Of a stretch of 64,000 nt of DNA, positions 1 to 12,378 are shown one piece after another (position 1 is the first letter of the stretch; every line of letters starts with the position of its first letter). A program made the position numbers and the translations under genes. Source of the stretch: Lathyrus oleraceus (taxonomy: Eukaryota > Streptophyta > Magnoliopsida > Fabales > Fabaceae); contig NC_066583.1 in assembly GCF_024323335.1 (NCBI RefSeq), positions 17,034,665-17,098,664 on the forward strand, in the 5' to 3' direction. The notes beneath the pieces were generated by a model. That model ran no database searches. It saw nothing but the letters and a program-made list of their open reading frames with translations, and was not told where the DNA came from.

Positions 1-855
1 TCTAATACATAGTATGTCAAATTCCTTAACTCTTTCAGATCTGGTTGTCTGAAGCTGTACTTCTTTGTATTCCTTCTTTGTCTTTCCATGTCTGAAAATT
101 TTGCAAATAAACCCCCTTAAGTTCCTTGAAAATTTTCTTCATTATTGATGATATGGATGCAAATGAGTGCATGAATGCATGAATGCAACAATCACACTCA
201 AGGATCAAGCAAAGCACACCAAACAAAGGTCATGGGATGGATCATCTTATCCTTAATATCAATCATCCATTTTGGTGGATTATGGTTTACACCTTATCAA
301 CACCCAAGTTCCATTGATATTAAGGATACATGAACGAATCAACCTTGAATCAAGGGTTTGTTGCAAGTCACGAGCATGAGGTTTAGGTTAAGAATCACCC
401 AAAGGGAAGGTACTAGGGTTTAAACCTGCCAAACATGTTCTACAAGAGGTTCCCAAAGTCATCATCCCATCTTTCGGATATTATCGGAGAAACGACTACT
501 CGTATTCCAAGAATATTCTCAATCGTATCAATCTTACATTTGAATGACTTTTGCACTACATCCTAAAAATAGGCCAAGATGGGCTTGGTAAACTAAGGTC
601 CTTGGCTTCTAAGGTCCACACAAGTCAACAAGACTACACCATTCTCCTATCCTAAGTGCACTCGAGTCCGGGTATAGAACTCATCTCACAAAGATCACCA
701 AGCATACAAGGAATTAATATCAAACAATTCAATCATTACATACAATACAGTGATCACAAATTGCACAAAAATATGTCACAAGACAAATACAATACAACAA
801 GCATGAAAAGTTGGCAAAACCCACTAAATCATCCCCAGCAGAGTCGCCACTTTTC
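1..855 (-). mobile_element. Ogre B: leader downstream of the 5' LTR
   Basis: Reading leftwards on the minus strand, this stretch follows the end of LTR-B and its primer-binding site, so it is the leader of an Ogre-type element whose body lies outside the window. The last part holds a short open frame: a Met codon near 142 reads to a stop at 35-37, in roughly the place where ORF1 starts in Ogre D (about 0.8 kb after the PBS). It is too short to identify as ORF1. The rest has no coding signal I can support. Confidence 0.6.
832..849 (-). other. Primer-binding site of Ogre B (tRNA-Arg type)
   Basis: On the minus strand this reads TGGCGACTCTGCTGGGGA, six bases after the LTR end. It differs by one base from the PBS of Ogre D (55,303-55,320). 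From memory, pea Ogre elements are primed by tRNA-Arg with this type of sequence. It fixes LTR-B as a 5' LTR and the element as minus strand. Confidence 0.85.
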
Positions 856-3800
856 TGTAGCAGGGTATTCGTTACCATTAGAGATATTGACTAAATCCAA
901 GGTAAATCATACAAGCCGAGTCGCCATCGCACTTCTATTTATCCAAAGGAATGGTTAGAAAGCGAACAAAAACCTAGTAGTTTTAACAAAAACTAGTAAA
1001 AGAAACAGAGATCTGGGTAAGGGGGTTGGTTATGTAATGGGAAGGTGTTAGGCACCCAAAACATCCTAGGTACTCCTAGGGAGCCCTTTTCATACTTGTT
1101 GAAAAGGTTGTGGTTTTATGAAAAATTTGTTTGTGCAAACATGATTGAAGAGATGAGAGGAGAATGTACAGGTTATTTACATTTTGTGTTTGGATGGATA
1201 AACCCATTGCCTACGTACCACCTTATAAAAAGATTTGGATCAAAACCTCGTAGTTCGGGGTAAAAATCTCAAAGATTGGTGAATTGATTTTAAACCAAAA
1301 GCCTTATGACCTTTTGTTATCAAAGGGAGAATACTCAACCTAAACCAACAATCCATCATGTGAGGAAGGCTTCAACATACTAGTGAGGGGTTAACCCTAT
1401 AATAAGTATGGAAGGCTTACAATCCAATCACTAAGGATGAGGTGAGATTTAGATCAACCACTATGATAACTCAAACCTATGGCTAATGTTTATGAAAAAA
1501 AGTTTTTAATCAAAGGTGATCATTGGAACCACAAAAATCACTTGAAGTGAGTTGAATTTACAAATTATAAGTATTCACAAAATGAAGTCAAAGTATGAAT
1601 TAGAGTTCATTTACAATGAGTATTAGTGAAAAGAGTTTGAAAAATCAAAGGCATATGGCCTAGGTTTCTAATTTGAAAACAATGTCAATGTTTGCACAAA
1701 ATGAGTTTGGCTTAGGTTAGAGTGAAAAGACGAAGAAGAAGGGCTAAGTCCTAAGGAAAACAAAAAGATGAGGGATAAGAAATGAAACCACACTAGGAGT
1801 TCTCTCTTGAGATCATATTGATGATTCAAGTAGCTCCCATCCTTTGGAATAAGCAAGCACAAAGTATAAGCAATCAAACAAGTCTCATAAGAGATCCTCA
1901 ATGTATCTTGTATCTTCCACTTGGATGAACATGGTAATGATCCTCCAATTAAGCTCAAATGGAAACTCCCATTACAAGAGCACACACATCAAAAGGTCCA
2001 TGGGGTAAAACACTCTCCTAACCAGAGACCAGGGAAACAACAAACTAAAAGGGAGACTAAGACTCGAGCCTAATAGTTGACATACAATCAACATTCCTAA
2101 GTTGAGGTCTCTAACAAGAACCTAACTCACAAGTAAACAAACATCACACATTATATCCATACAAGAGGCTCAAACAATGGGTGGGCTTTAGTCAAGAGGG
2201 GTCATATCAACCTCGACAAACAAGCCAAACTGTAAAGGGTAATCTGTAGCTCTTAACCACTAACATTGAACGTTAGGGTGAAGCTGATCAAAGTGTAAAT
2301 GAGGATGAGACCTCATGCTCTTAACCTTGGCCAGGGTGAGCTCATGACACAGAAAGCGTGGGGATCCAGAAAGTGGGATCCTTTTCCACTTGACAGACTC
2401 TGTACAAAAGATCTGGGGCACATGTTCAGAAGCATCAGCATGTAGTGCGAGCATAATGAACGACACACTGAATAACGGGGGATTGGCTACTAATCCCTTC
2501 TATCCGTCAATTGCCTCTTCTCTTGGAGGTCTTATCAAATATCACATGCCTCATCTTGGAGGTCTTTGAGCACAATTTTAAACAAACACAAACAGAGCCT
2601 CTGAAGGAGGACTTGCCAGCAAAATGCCTACCAAAAAGGTGACAGGACTTCAGACTACATGAAGTAAGAAGCTAACTACCTGAGTGGTGTGTCAACCACA
2701 ATCCAATGCTCAAGCAAGAGCAAAATCAAGCAAGCAACTAAGGTACCTGTACAAAGACTAAACAGTTAGTACTTCAGTCATAAAACCAGCAGACAAATAG
2801 TGAAACCCACTAACAGTTACACAGTTCAATGCATAAGTGCCTTAGCACTCAAATGAGCTCATGAGCTCTCCACATCAATCAAAACCCTACAAAACAAACA
2901 TAGGTCAGAACTCAATGCATTTTGTATTCCACAATATCATCAATGAGTATCCACACCTGAAACAAGTGACAAAGTTAGTCTATGTACGTCCAATTGACAC
3001 AACAAAACACCAACAAACAATGTCATAAGAGATGAATTCAAAACCTAACCAAATGACCCAACCAGGATCTATCCTTTTACACATTACACATTCAAACACT
3101 CCATCCAATGTCCTCAAAAGGATCATCATCAAATTAATAATCAAATGCCTCAAATTGCCTATGCCATGCAATGACCAAAAATATGCACAAAATGAACTTC
3201 CAACTTAGAAAATTCATATCAAATCAGAAATGCATGCAATGACTTTAGGATTTTTTGTATAAGTTCCTCATGACATGAATGTCCAATATGCAAAAGATCA
3301 AATCCAGAATGATGCAAATGCTATGTGAACAAAAACACACCAATTCAATGTCAAAAATGTGACACAAATTGTCACATTAATCTCTATGTGTCAAGAGTGA
3401 TGATAACATGTGAGAAAAATTCCAAACCCGTGACCAAAAATTCATGTCATGTATGAATATCATGTATGCAAAAAATTGGATCAGAAGGTTCAACATAGAG
3501 AATTTCACAATGCATTGAATGCAATAGGTCAATTTGGCACAATGTTGATTCAAAAATTCCGAAATAAAAATCCAGGCATCAACAATTCATGAATTCAGCA
3601 TCATAAAAAAGTAGACATCGATAGAAAACTATGAAAAAAATTGGGACTCATTTGGACTATTTTTGCATTTTTTTTATGAATTTAACAAGATAACCAAAAT
3701 AATAGAAATAACAAATGAAAAATGGAGGGAAATGAATTAATTCAAATAAATCCAGAAAAATCCCACAACCATCAGATATGGCGCGCTCATCAATCAACGG

Positions 3801-4267
3801 CTCACATTCAAAACAATGAAACGCTACGTTTCATTAATCCCAGTCACCACACACAATCAGCATTCAAACGCACGCGTGGCCTGGTCAGACAAACCTCCTC
3901 CAATCGTTCTTCCACGCAATGGCACACATGGAACACACGTCACCAAAACCCTAAGTACACACAGACGCCGGAGCTACAGCTCCGGTCGTCTTCTCCGGCG
4001 AGACGCACGGTGGCGCCGCCGTGAAATTTTCCAGAAATTCACGAGGCTTATACCGTTCCGCTCGGTTTTCAACGTAGGTTCCAAATCTCCTATTGGTTCA
4101 TCCTAATTCTACCTGGATTTTGCAAATCGAAGGGAAGACAATTCTAGATCCAAACTTTCAGTTAACCTAACTGATAACATGAAATAGTATCACATTCTAG
4201 GACTCAATTAAATTAAATTATATTATTATTTACTTCAAATTATTTCATTTTATTCGATATTACGCGG

Positions 4268-5041
4268 TGTTTTCTTTCTATTTATCTCAGGTAGTTTATT
4301 TGAAGCACAAGTAAAAAAGGAAGAAAAGGAGGTGCAAAAAGGAATGAAAAGAAGCAAATATCAAAAGCCAAAGCCCAGCCTAAAAGCACAGGCGCTGTGC
4401 CTGTGATGAACGTCACGCATGCTGTGACGAGCGTCACGCTTTACACACTTGTGTGACGATCGTCACACATGGTGTGACGGACGTCACACCATTCTCCTAT
4501 ATTTTTGGCACAAGGGACGCAACAGACCATGTTGAAGCCTACTATCACGCTTGACCGTTTGCAACGTGAAGGCTATGTACACGGAAAACCCTTGAAAGCA
4601 GTTACAAAAAGTACCAATACAAATAGTAGTTTTTGGAAAAGCTCTCGGTTCCTCTTTTTCGTTCCATTTTCTTCCCAGCCGTACAAGCACATTTTTACAG
4701 CATTACTTTTACAATTTTTATATTGTTTCCTTTGCAATTTCCATTTTTCTTTTCTAGCAATTGATTAATTTTTCGCACAATAGTTTCTACACCGGAGACT
4801 ATTGTGTACCTTTCACCGGATCTAACCTTACGTTAGAATCTAGTTTTTTTATTCCTTCGCTTTTATTTTTCTATCTGATTGAAGAATTCAAGAACAAATC
4901 CAACCAGTTTGTGGTGGAGTGTTCAAGACTGCTATTTAAATTACTCAGGTTCTTTAATTACTTTATAAATTTATATATGCCCTGTTTTGTTGTTGATTTA
5001 TATTATTTGCCTGAGATGAACTTGTTTGTGCATGCTGATTA
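4268..5041 (+). mobile_element. Nested Athila/Cyclops-like LTR, 5' part
   Basis: Sequence from TGTTTTCTTTC onwards interrupts the Ogre LTR in the opposite orientation. It has its own promoter-like layout: paired TGACG motifs, then a TATA-like site (TACAAATA at 4,618, degenerate; the partner copy has TATAAATA). It matches 35,821-36,594 and is cut off at 5,041. Assignment to Athila/Cyclops rests on the 3' part of the fuller copy and on its length of about 1.6 kb, and is an inference. Confidence 0.55.
4404..4485. promoter_or_regulatory. Cluster of four TGACG..CGTCA palindromes
   Basis: Units at 4,404-4,415, 4,424-4,435, 4,454-4,465 and 4,474-4,485 follow the pattern TGACGNNCGTCA (the first is TGATGAACGTCA). 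TGACG is the core of the plant as-1 element bound by TGA-class bZIP factors. The cluster lies about 135 bp before the TATA-like site of the nested LTR, so it is probably an upstream promoter element of that LTR. Binding is inferred, not shown. Confidence 0.55.
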
Positions 5042-5889
5042 AGAAAGTGGCCATTGGAACCACAAAAAGGCATTTGAATGGGTTATATTTACCAATTGGA
5101 AGTATATACAAAAATGGTCAAAGTTGACTTAAAGGTTCAATTCAAAATAAGTGTTATGAAAAGAAAGTTTGAAAATCAAAAGCATAAGGCTTAGGTTTCT
5201 AATGTTTGAAAACAATGATGAAATGTTTGCACAAAAAGTTTTCGCTCGGGTTAGAGTGGAGAGAAGAAGAAGAAGGGCTAAGTCCTAAGTAAAACAAAAG
5301 AGAAGGGATGAAGAATCAAAACCACAATGGAGTCCCTCTCTTGAGATCATATTGATGATCCAAGTAGATCCCATCCTTTGGAATAAGAAACCACAAAGCA
5401 TAAGCAATCAAACAAGTCTCATAAGAGATCCTCAATGTATCTTGTATCTTCCACTTGGATGAACATGGCTATGGTCCTCCAATTAAGCTCAAATGGAGAC
5501 TCCTAGCACAAAAACACACACATCAAAAGTTCCATGAAGTAAAACAAGAATGGAGAAGAGAGAGTTTAGAGATTTGGTCCTTCTAATCCATCTTCATCGT
5601 TAAGATCCATTTATTCCAATTTTGCATAAGGAAGGTCCTAGAATCTAAGTCCAATTCTCCATTTCTTTGCATAGGGAAAGTCCTAGAAACTAAGTCCATT
5701 TATTTGCATTTTGGTCCACAACAATCAAAACAAAAACACAAGCACAATAATATATACACAATTATGTGCTCAAGTGAGCAAAAGGCAAATGACATTAACA
5801 TAAACATGTGCTCAAGTGAGCAAAGGGAAAAGCAAATGGATAATATCTGCAAGAATAGTAAATTCACTACGCCAAAAACTGGAATAGAC

Positions 5890-6250
5890 AGCGCACCTTA
5901 GAGGGCGCTTTATTACAAAAGCGCACTCTAAAGTGAAGCGAAAAAATAAGGAGCGAACAACTGGAATAGACAGCGCACTTTAGAGGGCGCTTTTGTAATA
6001 AAGCGCCCTCTAAGGTGAAGCGAAAAAATAAGGAGGAGATAGAGGGACAAAAATACAGGGCACTCTTTAGAAAGCGCCCTCTAGAGTTACCCTTAGAGGG
6101 CGCTTTTAAAAAAGCGCTCTATAAGTCCATGTGCATTTCCAGTTTATAAAGCGCTTTTGGAAAGCCTTAGAGAGCGCTTTCATAAGCGCCCTCTTAGGCC
6201 CCCTTTAGAGGGCGCTTTTTTTCCACAAGCGCCCTCTAAGGTCCCCTTTA
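5890..6250. repeat. CACTA left subterminal repeat array
   Basis: About ten copies of TTAGAGGGCGCTTT or its complement AAAGCGCCCTCTAA lie here, at about 20-40 bp spacing. In CACTA elements such subterminal repeats are the sites bound by the element's transposase. The matching array is at 8,615-8,955. Confidence 0.8.
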
Positions 6251-6756
6251 GTAAACATTAAAATTATAACATACTGCGCGTTTTGTTATTTCACTCTCTG
6301 TTATTTTCGTTCTTTTTCACGTTAGGGTTCTCACTGCTACGATTTTCGCTACTTCTAAGGCGTTCTCTTTCCACCTCTGTTAGATCTACGACGTTTCCTC
6401 CTTGTATTAATTCGTTGTTAGCTGTTCGATTTTGACACCATATGTATTTTTCTAATCTTCATATTACTTGGTTTCTCTTCTGATGTTCGCTATTGTTCAT
6501 TTTTGGTTTCTCTTCTGACTTCGAAGAACTTAATTGGAGTTCTAGATATATACGGATTCGAGAGTTTCAAGACAAACAGGTTCTTAATCTTAACCACCCT
6601 TTTGCCTAATTTTATATGAAGTTTATAGACGTATGCACATTTCGCCAATCTCTGTGATCGAATTTTTTGTGTTCTCTATTTACATTTTTCGTATCTATTT
6701 ACTTTTGAACCACAGTTATTGTTCTAACAGTAACTAACTTTACATCGGCCCTGTTC

Positions 6757-8332
6757 AGCTTCGAGCAATTTTGTATCAATTTGACAAATGAGAAGTTACA
6801 GCAGCATTTCAACCAGGTTTGATTTTTCTACTATCTCCTGGTAAACAATTTCTATAGACTCAAATAACACTTCATTATTTCATAATGCAGCATGTCTTCA
6901 AAATGGAGCAAGAGGAATATACAAAGGAAGAAATTGATTGGAGTTATATAGAGTTCGTTGGTAATCAAGATGTTCTCGATCTTATTGAGAAGGTGCAACT
7001 CACCCTTGCATTTTTGTCATTTTAGAAAAGTTCTATCAGTTTGTCATCTCATTCTTGTTTATAACTTCAGAAACCTGGCGGCGTTATTGCTCTTCTGGAC
7101 GAGGCCTGGTATGTATTAAATGACAATAGTTCAAATATTTGTATTATAGTTAATGGTTTGTTTATGTCATTTTACATAATGTAAAGTGGCGTTAGCGCAT
7201 GCAAATATATATACTTTGAGCAATAACTATGTTTTATAGTCATTCTTTTATATATTGTCCTGCTTATTCTTTGTAGTATGTTTCCAAGATCAACGCACAA
7301 AACATTTGCTGAAAAGCTATATCAAACACTTAAGGACAATAAGCGATTCAGCAAACCGAAGTTGTCACGAACTGACTTCACCATCAATCACTATGCTGGT
7401 GATGTGAGTAAAATACATTTTGGTCTACGCAGTTATATCAACCATGAAATAAAAAGTTAAAAGCTTAGTATATATGTCGAACTTTGATTTCAGGTCACGT
7501 ATCAAACTGATCTTTTCCTTGATAAAAACAAAGACTACGTTGTTCCGAAACACGCTGCGCTGCTCTGTGCTTCCAAGTGCTCCTTTTGTTTCAGGACTTT
7601 TCCCACCTTTACACGAGGAAAGTACTAAATCAACAAAGTTTTCTTCTATAGCCACTCAGTTTAAGGTCGGTTTTCTTTAAACATGCATATGCTTGAAAAT
7701 TATAAGTCTTTTGTATATAACTATTGATCATTGTTATTCTTATTGCTTATGGAATGAAGCAACAACTGCAATCTTTGCTTGAAACATTGCTTGAAACATT
7801 GAAGCAACACGCTTTGTATGATAATATGGATTGGAATAAAATATTGTTTAGGTTTCTTTGCAGATAGGAAAGACAAAAGTTTTCCTGAGAGCAGGTCAAA
7901 TGGCAGAACTAGATGCATGTCGTGCCAAGGTCCTAGGAAGATCCGCAATCGTTATTCAGAAAAAAGCTCGCACATATATTTGTGAGAAACAGTACAAGTT
8001 ATTGCGATTTTCTGCCATAGAACTATAAAGGGCTATTAAAGGTATCAATTATTTGAATCCTTTTTGATACTATGTATGAATAATCTTGTTATCCATTTTC
8101 TAAGTCATTTAGTTTTACGTATCCTATGAACTTAACATAGGACAACTTGCAAGACGTCGGTATGAATGCATGAGAAGGGAGGCCGCATCTTTGATAATCC
8201 AGAAACAAATCCGCATGTATCTTTCGAGAAGTGCTTATAAAACTACCTATTCCAAAGTTGTTTGTATTCAAACCGGCATGCGAGGAATGGCTGCTAGAAA
8301 TGAACTTCGATTCAGGAAGCGGACCCTAAGAA
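6757..8332 (+). pseudogene. Captured myosin XI gene fragment (motor end and IQ motifs)
   Basis: Exons with correct GT-AG borders code for a plant class XI myosin, the actin motor that moves organelles. In order: to 6,816 ([18 protein letters not shown]), 6,891-6,992 ([13 protein letters not shown]), 7,071-7,108, 7,277-7,403 ([15 protein letters not shown]), 7,494-7,665, from 7,760 (QQLQSLLETL), then 7,864-about 8,040 ([16 protein letters not shown]) and 8,141-8,332 (IQ-type helix, IQTGMRGMAA). Splice borders are preserved. One extra T in the run near 7,583 shifts the frame in the fifth exon, and a stop follows at the end of the seventh. The stretch normally lying between QSLLETL and IGKTKVF is missing, as are the nucleotide-binding head and the tail. 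It cannot make a working motor. Confidence 0.88.
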
Positions 8333-8614
8333 GACTGCGGCTAGCAAAAAAAACATACATCTCAGAAATGCTTTTGCTACTTAGTTTTATTTCTTTTTAA
8401 GTTATGAATTGGTTGTATATTTAGAATCTTTAGAAATTAAACGATTATATATCAGTGGATTGTTGTATATGTATGGATTGTTGTATATAAGGCTTGTTGA
8501 ATGCAATGTGTGAAAAAGGGCTTCAAATTATCCAGTTTTAGGTGTACTGCTTCAATATACAGGTTGTCTAAAATAAATAAAAAAATATAGCGCTTTTTAA
8601 AAAAAAAAATTTAA

Positions 8615-8955
8615 ATAACCACCCACTTTAGAGGGCGCTTTCCAAAATAAGCGCCCTCTAAACCCTTTAAATTTCCACTTTAGAGGGCGCTTTCCAGTAA
8701 AAGCGCCCTCTAAACCCTTAAAAGTTTCCACTTTAGAGGGCGCTTTCCAGTAAAAGCGCCCTCTAAACCCTTAAAAGTTTCCACTTTAGAGGGCGCTTTC
8801 TTTAAAAAGCGCCCTCTAAAGTGGCCCTTTAAAGGGCTTAAAGAGCCACTTTAGAGAGCGCTTTCACCAGGAAAAAAAGCGCTGTCTTTACCTATGCCAG
8901 CGCCAGATTAGAGGGCGCTTTAAAGCGCTGTTATAGGCCAAAAAAAGCGCCCTCT
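8615..8955. repeat. CACTA right subterminal repeat array
   Basis: Tandem paired units, each TTAGAGGGCGCTTTCC followed by a short spacer and AAGCGCCCTCTAAA, give several perfect short hairpins. Three units of about 62 bp (8,680-8,820) are nearly identical, a sign of local duplication. They mirror the left array. Confidence 0.8.
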
Positions 8956-10851
8956 TTTCCCTTGTTTGGCGTAGTGATTGCATAAAAGTAAATTGCATAA
9001 AGTAAATGTTAATTGTCAATAGTTAGTGTTAGTAGTTCGTGTGCCATAAGGCAAATTTAGCGCTATGTTAAGCAATCGTAATTTGACTTATGTAGAAGTC
9101 ACAACTATCTGAGGCCGGTCAATAATAATGTAGGCAACAACACAAGTTAGAAGTCTTGATTAGAGAACCAAGTTCCAACAACTTGTCATGCCAAAAAGAA
9201 AAATGAGAATTGATCTTGTATTGGTTTAAGCCTTTTGCATGATTTAGAAGACAACCTATCCTTAATGCAAAGCCATTCATTGGATCAATTGATCAAGATA
9301 AATTAGATTTGAATCAAGGAAGGTTAAATCTCCCTAACCAATACTAACTTATCAACCTTCAACTCATTGATCAAGAAGAGAAGAAGATGAAGATGAAGAA
9401 GAAGAATGGATAAAAGAAATGTAAATGGCAAAATTTAAGTGCATTAAATGAAATACAATGTACCAATCCTCATATGTTGACCAATAACATTAAAAGTCAA
9501 GGTCAAACAATCAAAAACAAAAGTGAGATGAAAATTGGAAGTCAAGAAATGAATAAACTATTTTTGGCATTTTTTTAATATTTAAAATAAACTTGAATTA
9601 AAATAAATGGAAAGGTCAAACTTCAAAATTACTTCAAATCAACCTTGAAAGATCCAAGTAATTTATCCTAAGTTCAACAAGGTCAAACAAAGTTTGACAA
9701 AAAAATCAGCATTTTTAAAAGTCAGAAACTATTTTTAATCAATTAAAATGAATACAAAATAACCTAATTGAATTAAAATCTCAAATAAATCTCAAATCAA
9801 TTCAAAAATTGATGAGAATATTTTTCATAGATCCATCATCATTCAAATAGGTTAGGAAAATATTTTTGCACTTTTTGAATATCAAAAACTATTTAAAATG
9901 AATTAAAAATAACCAGAAAAGAGAAAATTCACAAAAAATATCAAATGACAAAATAAAAAATATTAAAAATCAGAAATAGAAATTAGAAATTCTTTGGGAA
10001 ATAATGCAATTGGTCCCATAATTTTTGGATTAAAAATGAAAGGGATATTGATTTTTGAAAATAATTGGAATTAAAGAAATTAAAATCAGAAATAAGAAAT
10101 TAGAAAAAAAAATAAGGAGCGTTGGATGACTTCATTAATTGACGTGGCAACATCCAATGGATCAGGAGTGCACGCGTACCATAGGCATTAGTCAACTGAG
10201 AAGTACAATGCATTAAATAAGGTCATAACATGGAACGGTCCAGATTAGATCTGGAAACAAAATCGTGTGGCCAGGATTCAAACCGGAAATGATGAAGCCA
10301 CCGTCTTCTCCGATGAGCTTCAGGATTCCGGTCAAAGTTGCAGAAATTCAAACCTTAACGAAATTGCACAATCTATACATCTTTAGAAAGCTGGGATGAT
10401 GTACATCGTCCCTGTACCATCCATTTTCCCTCTAGATCTCCATAGTGTGAGAAATCAGAGATGGAAAAATCTGGTGTTCATCATGAACTCAATGGATTTC
10501 AAAAATTGAATGCATAAACATGATGCCTCTATTGAGAGGACTTCAACCAACACAAAATCTAAGCCAAAAGGTCAATGGATGAGGAGAATCGAAGAAAATA
10601 CCAGTTGGAGTGTAAGCTTGAGTTCTGGTAATTGGAGCACGATGCCTTGCTTGCTTTGCTAAAACAGAAGTTCAATGAGGTAAATGATGAAGGTTTAGAA
10701 GCATAAGATCTGAGAATTCAACCAGATGGAGTTGAATTTCAGATCTGAAAAAATTGAGAAAAATGAACTTTCTTTTTTAGTGATGGCCATGGAAAGAATT
10801 CTGCAGCATTTCAGGTTGAATTAGGCGTCTGAAATGAATGGAATGAGGTCT

Positions 10852-10860
10852 CTATTTATA
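10852..10860 (-). promoter_or_regulatory. TATA box of Ogre LTR-A
   Basis: Minus strand TATAAATAG, with about 1.5 kb of U3 on its upstream side up to the LTR start at 12,378. The position matches the TATA boxes of LTR-Y (25,727) and LTR-D (51,829) relative to their LTR starts. The start of transcription would lie some 30 bp further left. Confidence 0.6.
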
Positions 10861-12378
10861 GAGGAAATGGCAAGGAGAGTGTGAAATGATCCGTGTGCAT
10901 GACATGTGAAGCTTCATTGCATGGGCTTGCATGATCATGCACAAGGCCCAAAAACATTGCCAAATGAACTCTGAGCATCAGCCAAATGAATTTGGACGTG
11001 TAACTTTGCAAGGCAATTGCTTATGCACCAAGTTTTCAAGTGAATTCCTCATTTGTACCTAAACATTCATCTCTTCGAAAATACTATTTAGCAAACCCAA
11101 ACATAGGCATGTGGGTAATGGTTGGAAAGGTCTTTATATAAGGAACAAATGTTATGTTGGACAAAAACTCATTTGAAGTGTGGAAATTTATGAATTTTGA
11201 GTTTAAAGTGTGATGTGCAAAACATGCCAAGGCAAGGTTTCTAAAATTGGCCAATTTTCAAGCCCCTATGTTTTGATGATGCAAGCCTCAAATGGAAAAA
11301 CCTCCAACATCAGAGTTGTATATCGTTTCAAGACAATCAAAATGGACTTAAAGTTTGCATCATTTGGGTTTTTGATGAAAGAGTTATGGGCACTTGAAGT
11401 TGGACTTTTTTGACTTTTAATGCACTTGGTCAAAAAGGACCTATAATGTCTTGCATTATCACATGTATTTCCTTTGAGATTTTGGAATTTTGTTCAACAT
11501 AACATTTTAAGTATACATCTCAAGCTTTAAAATGAATTTGATCCCACCTCAAAATCATAAAAAATGAATGTGTTATGTCCTTGGGAAGTTGACCCACAAT
11601 TAGGGTTTCAATCAAAATGACCTATAATGTATTGGAATGGCAGATGGCTTTCCGAGCTTCAAATCAATTTTTGATGAACATGAAAGTTATTCATATTGTC
11701 CTTAAGAACCGTTTTTCTTTTGGAACCATCTCCATTTGACCAACACATGAAAAGTTAGGTCTCAGTGTATTTCAAAATAGTCAGGTGAATTGACTGATCA
11801 ACTTCTCAAGTCCACAACTCATATATTGATGAATTGATGATTGAGGGCACTCAAATAAGTACAAATATGCATGAAATGAAGAGTTAAATAACTTCCCTTG
11901 ATTTCATTTGATCATGGGCTGAGGTTGCTTCAGGAGCAAGGCATTGTGGTGCACAGATGAATTAGGGTTTCCTTGAAGAACAAGACCTCAAGCCCTTCGA
12001 TTTGATTTGATCAAAATGATGAATTGAGATACTAGGGAGGCATATTTGATGGATGAGAGCTTTGGGAACCATTACCATGCTTGCTATCATCTCCTCTTGA
12101 CCATGTCTTTGTACCAATGATCTCCTTGAAGCTTTGGACCTTGTGATTGCTCAAGCTACCAACAAAAGATGTTAGTGACATATTTTTGTGCTTTTGGTTA
12201 GTAAACAAAATAAGAAAAGAAATGATATACAATTCAAGCATGCTTGGTGATATCAAGCCAACTCACAAGAGATCCCACCCAAAGGTAAGGAGCCAAGATG
12301 CTTATGATCCTTGAGGCGATGCAAAATGTAATGTTATGATGCCATGAGGGATCTTAGGGACAAAATTGGGGTCTTACA

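Larger units (their letters stand above)
856..5041 (-). mobile_element. Ogre LTR-B (5' LTR, truncated in U3)
   Basis: The LTR ends (plus strand TGTAGCAGGG at 856) next to the PBS. It is almost collinear with 32,412-36,594: the offset is 31,556 at the left edge and 31,553 at 4.5 kb, so few indels separate the copies. The stretch 1,668-1,985 and its partner 33,222-33,539 give the same conceptual 105-residue translation, although neither is a gene. The LTR includes an Athila/Cyclops-like LTR fragment from 4,268, and stops abruptly at about 5,041 where it joins LTR-A. Short ORFs in this stretch are not conserved proteins and I do not call them. Confidence 0.8.
5865..8976 (+). mobile_element. CACTA (En/Spm-type) transposon with captured gene
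   Basis: The element starts CACTACGCCAAAAACTGG and ends with the inverted form TTTGGCGTAGTG. The 3-bp target duplication ATT is present on both sides (5,862-5,864 and 8,977-8,979). CACTA termini and a 3-bp duplication define this superfamily. Both ends carry arrays of the subterminal motif AGAGGGCGCTTT in both orientations. The 3,112-bp length and lack of any transposase ORF make it non-autonomous. The centre holds exons and introns of a myosin XI gene, so it is a Pack-CACTA. Strand is given by the captured gene. Confidence 0.9.
5042..12378 (-). mobile_element. Ogre LTR-A (inner end lost, split by CACTA)
   Basis: The right edge reads GTCTTACA at 12,371-12,378, the reverse complement of the TGTAAGAC start shared with LTR-C, LTR-X and LTR-Y. 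It abuts Athila pol directly, so it is either a 5' LTR or a solo LTR inserted in that element. The left edge (from 5,042) resembles 1,515 onwards of LTR-B, so the last part of the LTR is missing. A CACTA transposon occupies 5,865-8,976. Unlike LTR-B and LTR-C, this copy lacks the nested Athila/Cyclops-like LTR. No genes are visible in 8,980-12,378; a TATA box lies at 10,852-10,860. Confidence 0.75.

Noticed and set aside
1668..1985. A 105-residue ORF present identically at 33,222-33,539
   Set aside because: The identity reflects the duplicated LTR (B and C), not protein conservation; the peptide has no family features and lies inside a non-coding LTR.
8680..8820. CRISPR-like array of repeats and spacers
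   Set aside because: The evenly spaced AGAGGGCGCTTT units are subterminal repeats of a plant CACTA transposon; spacers are not unique and the genome is eukaryotic.
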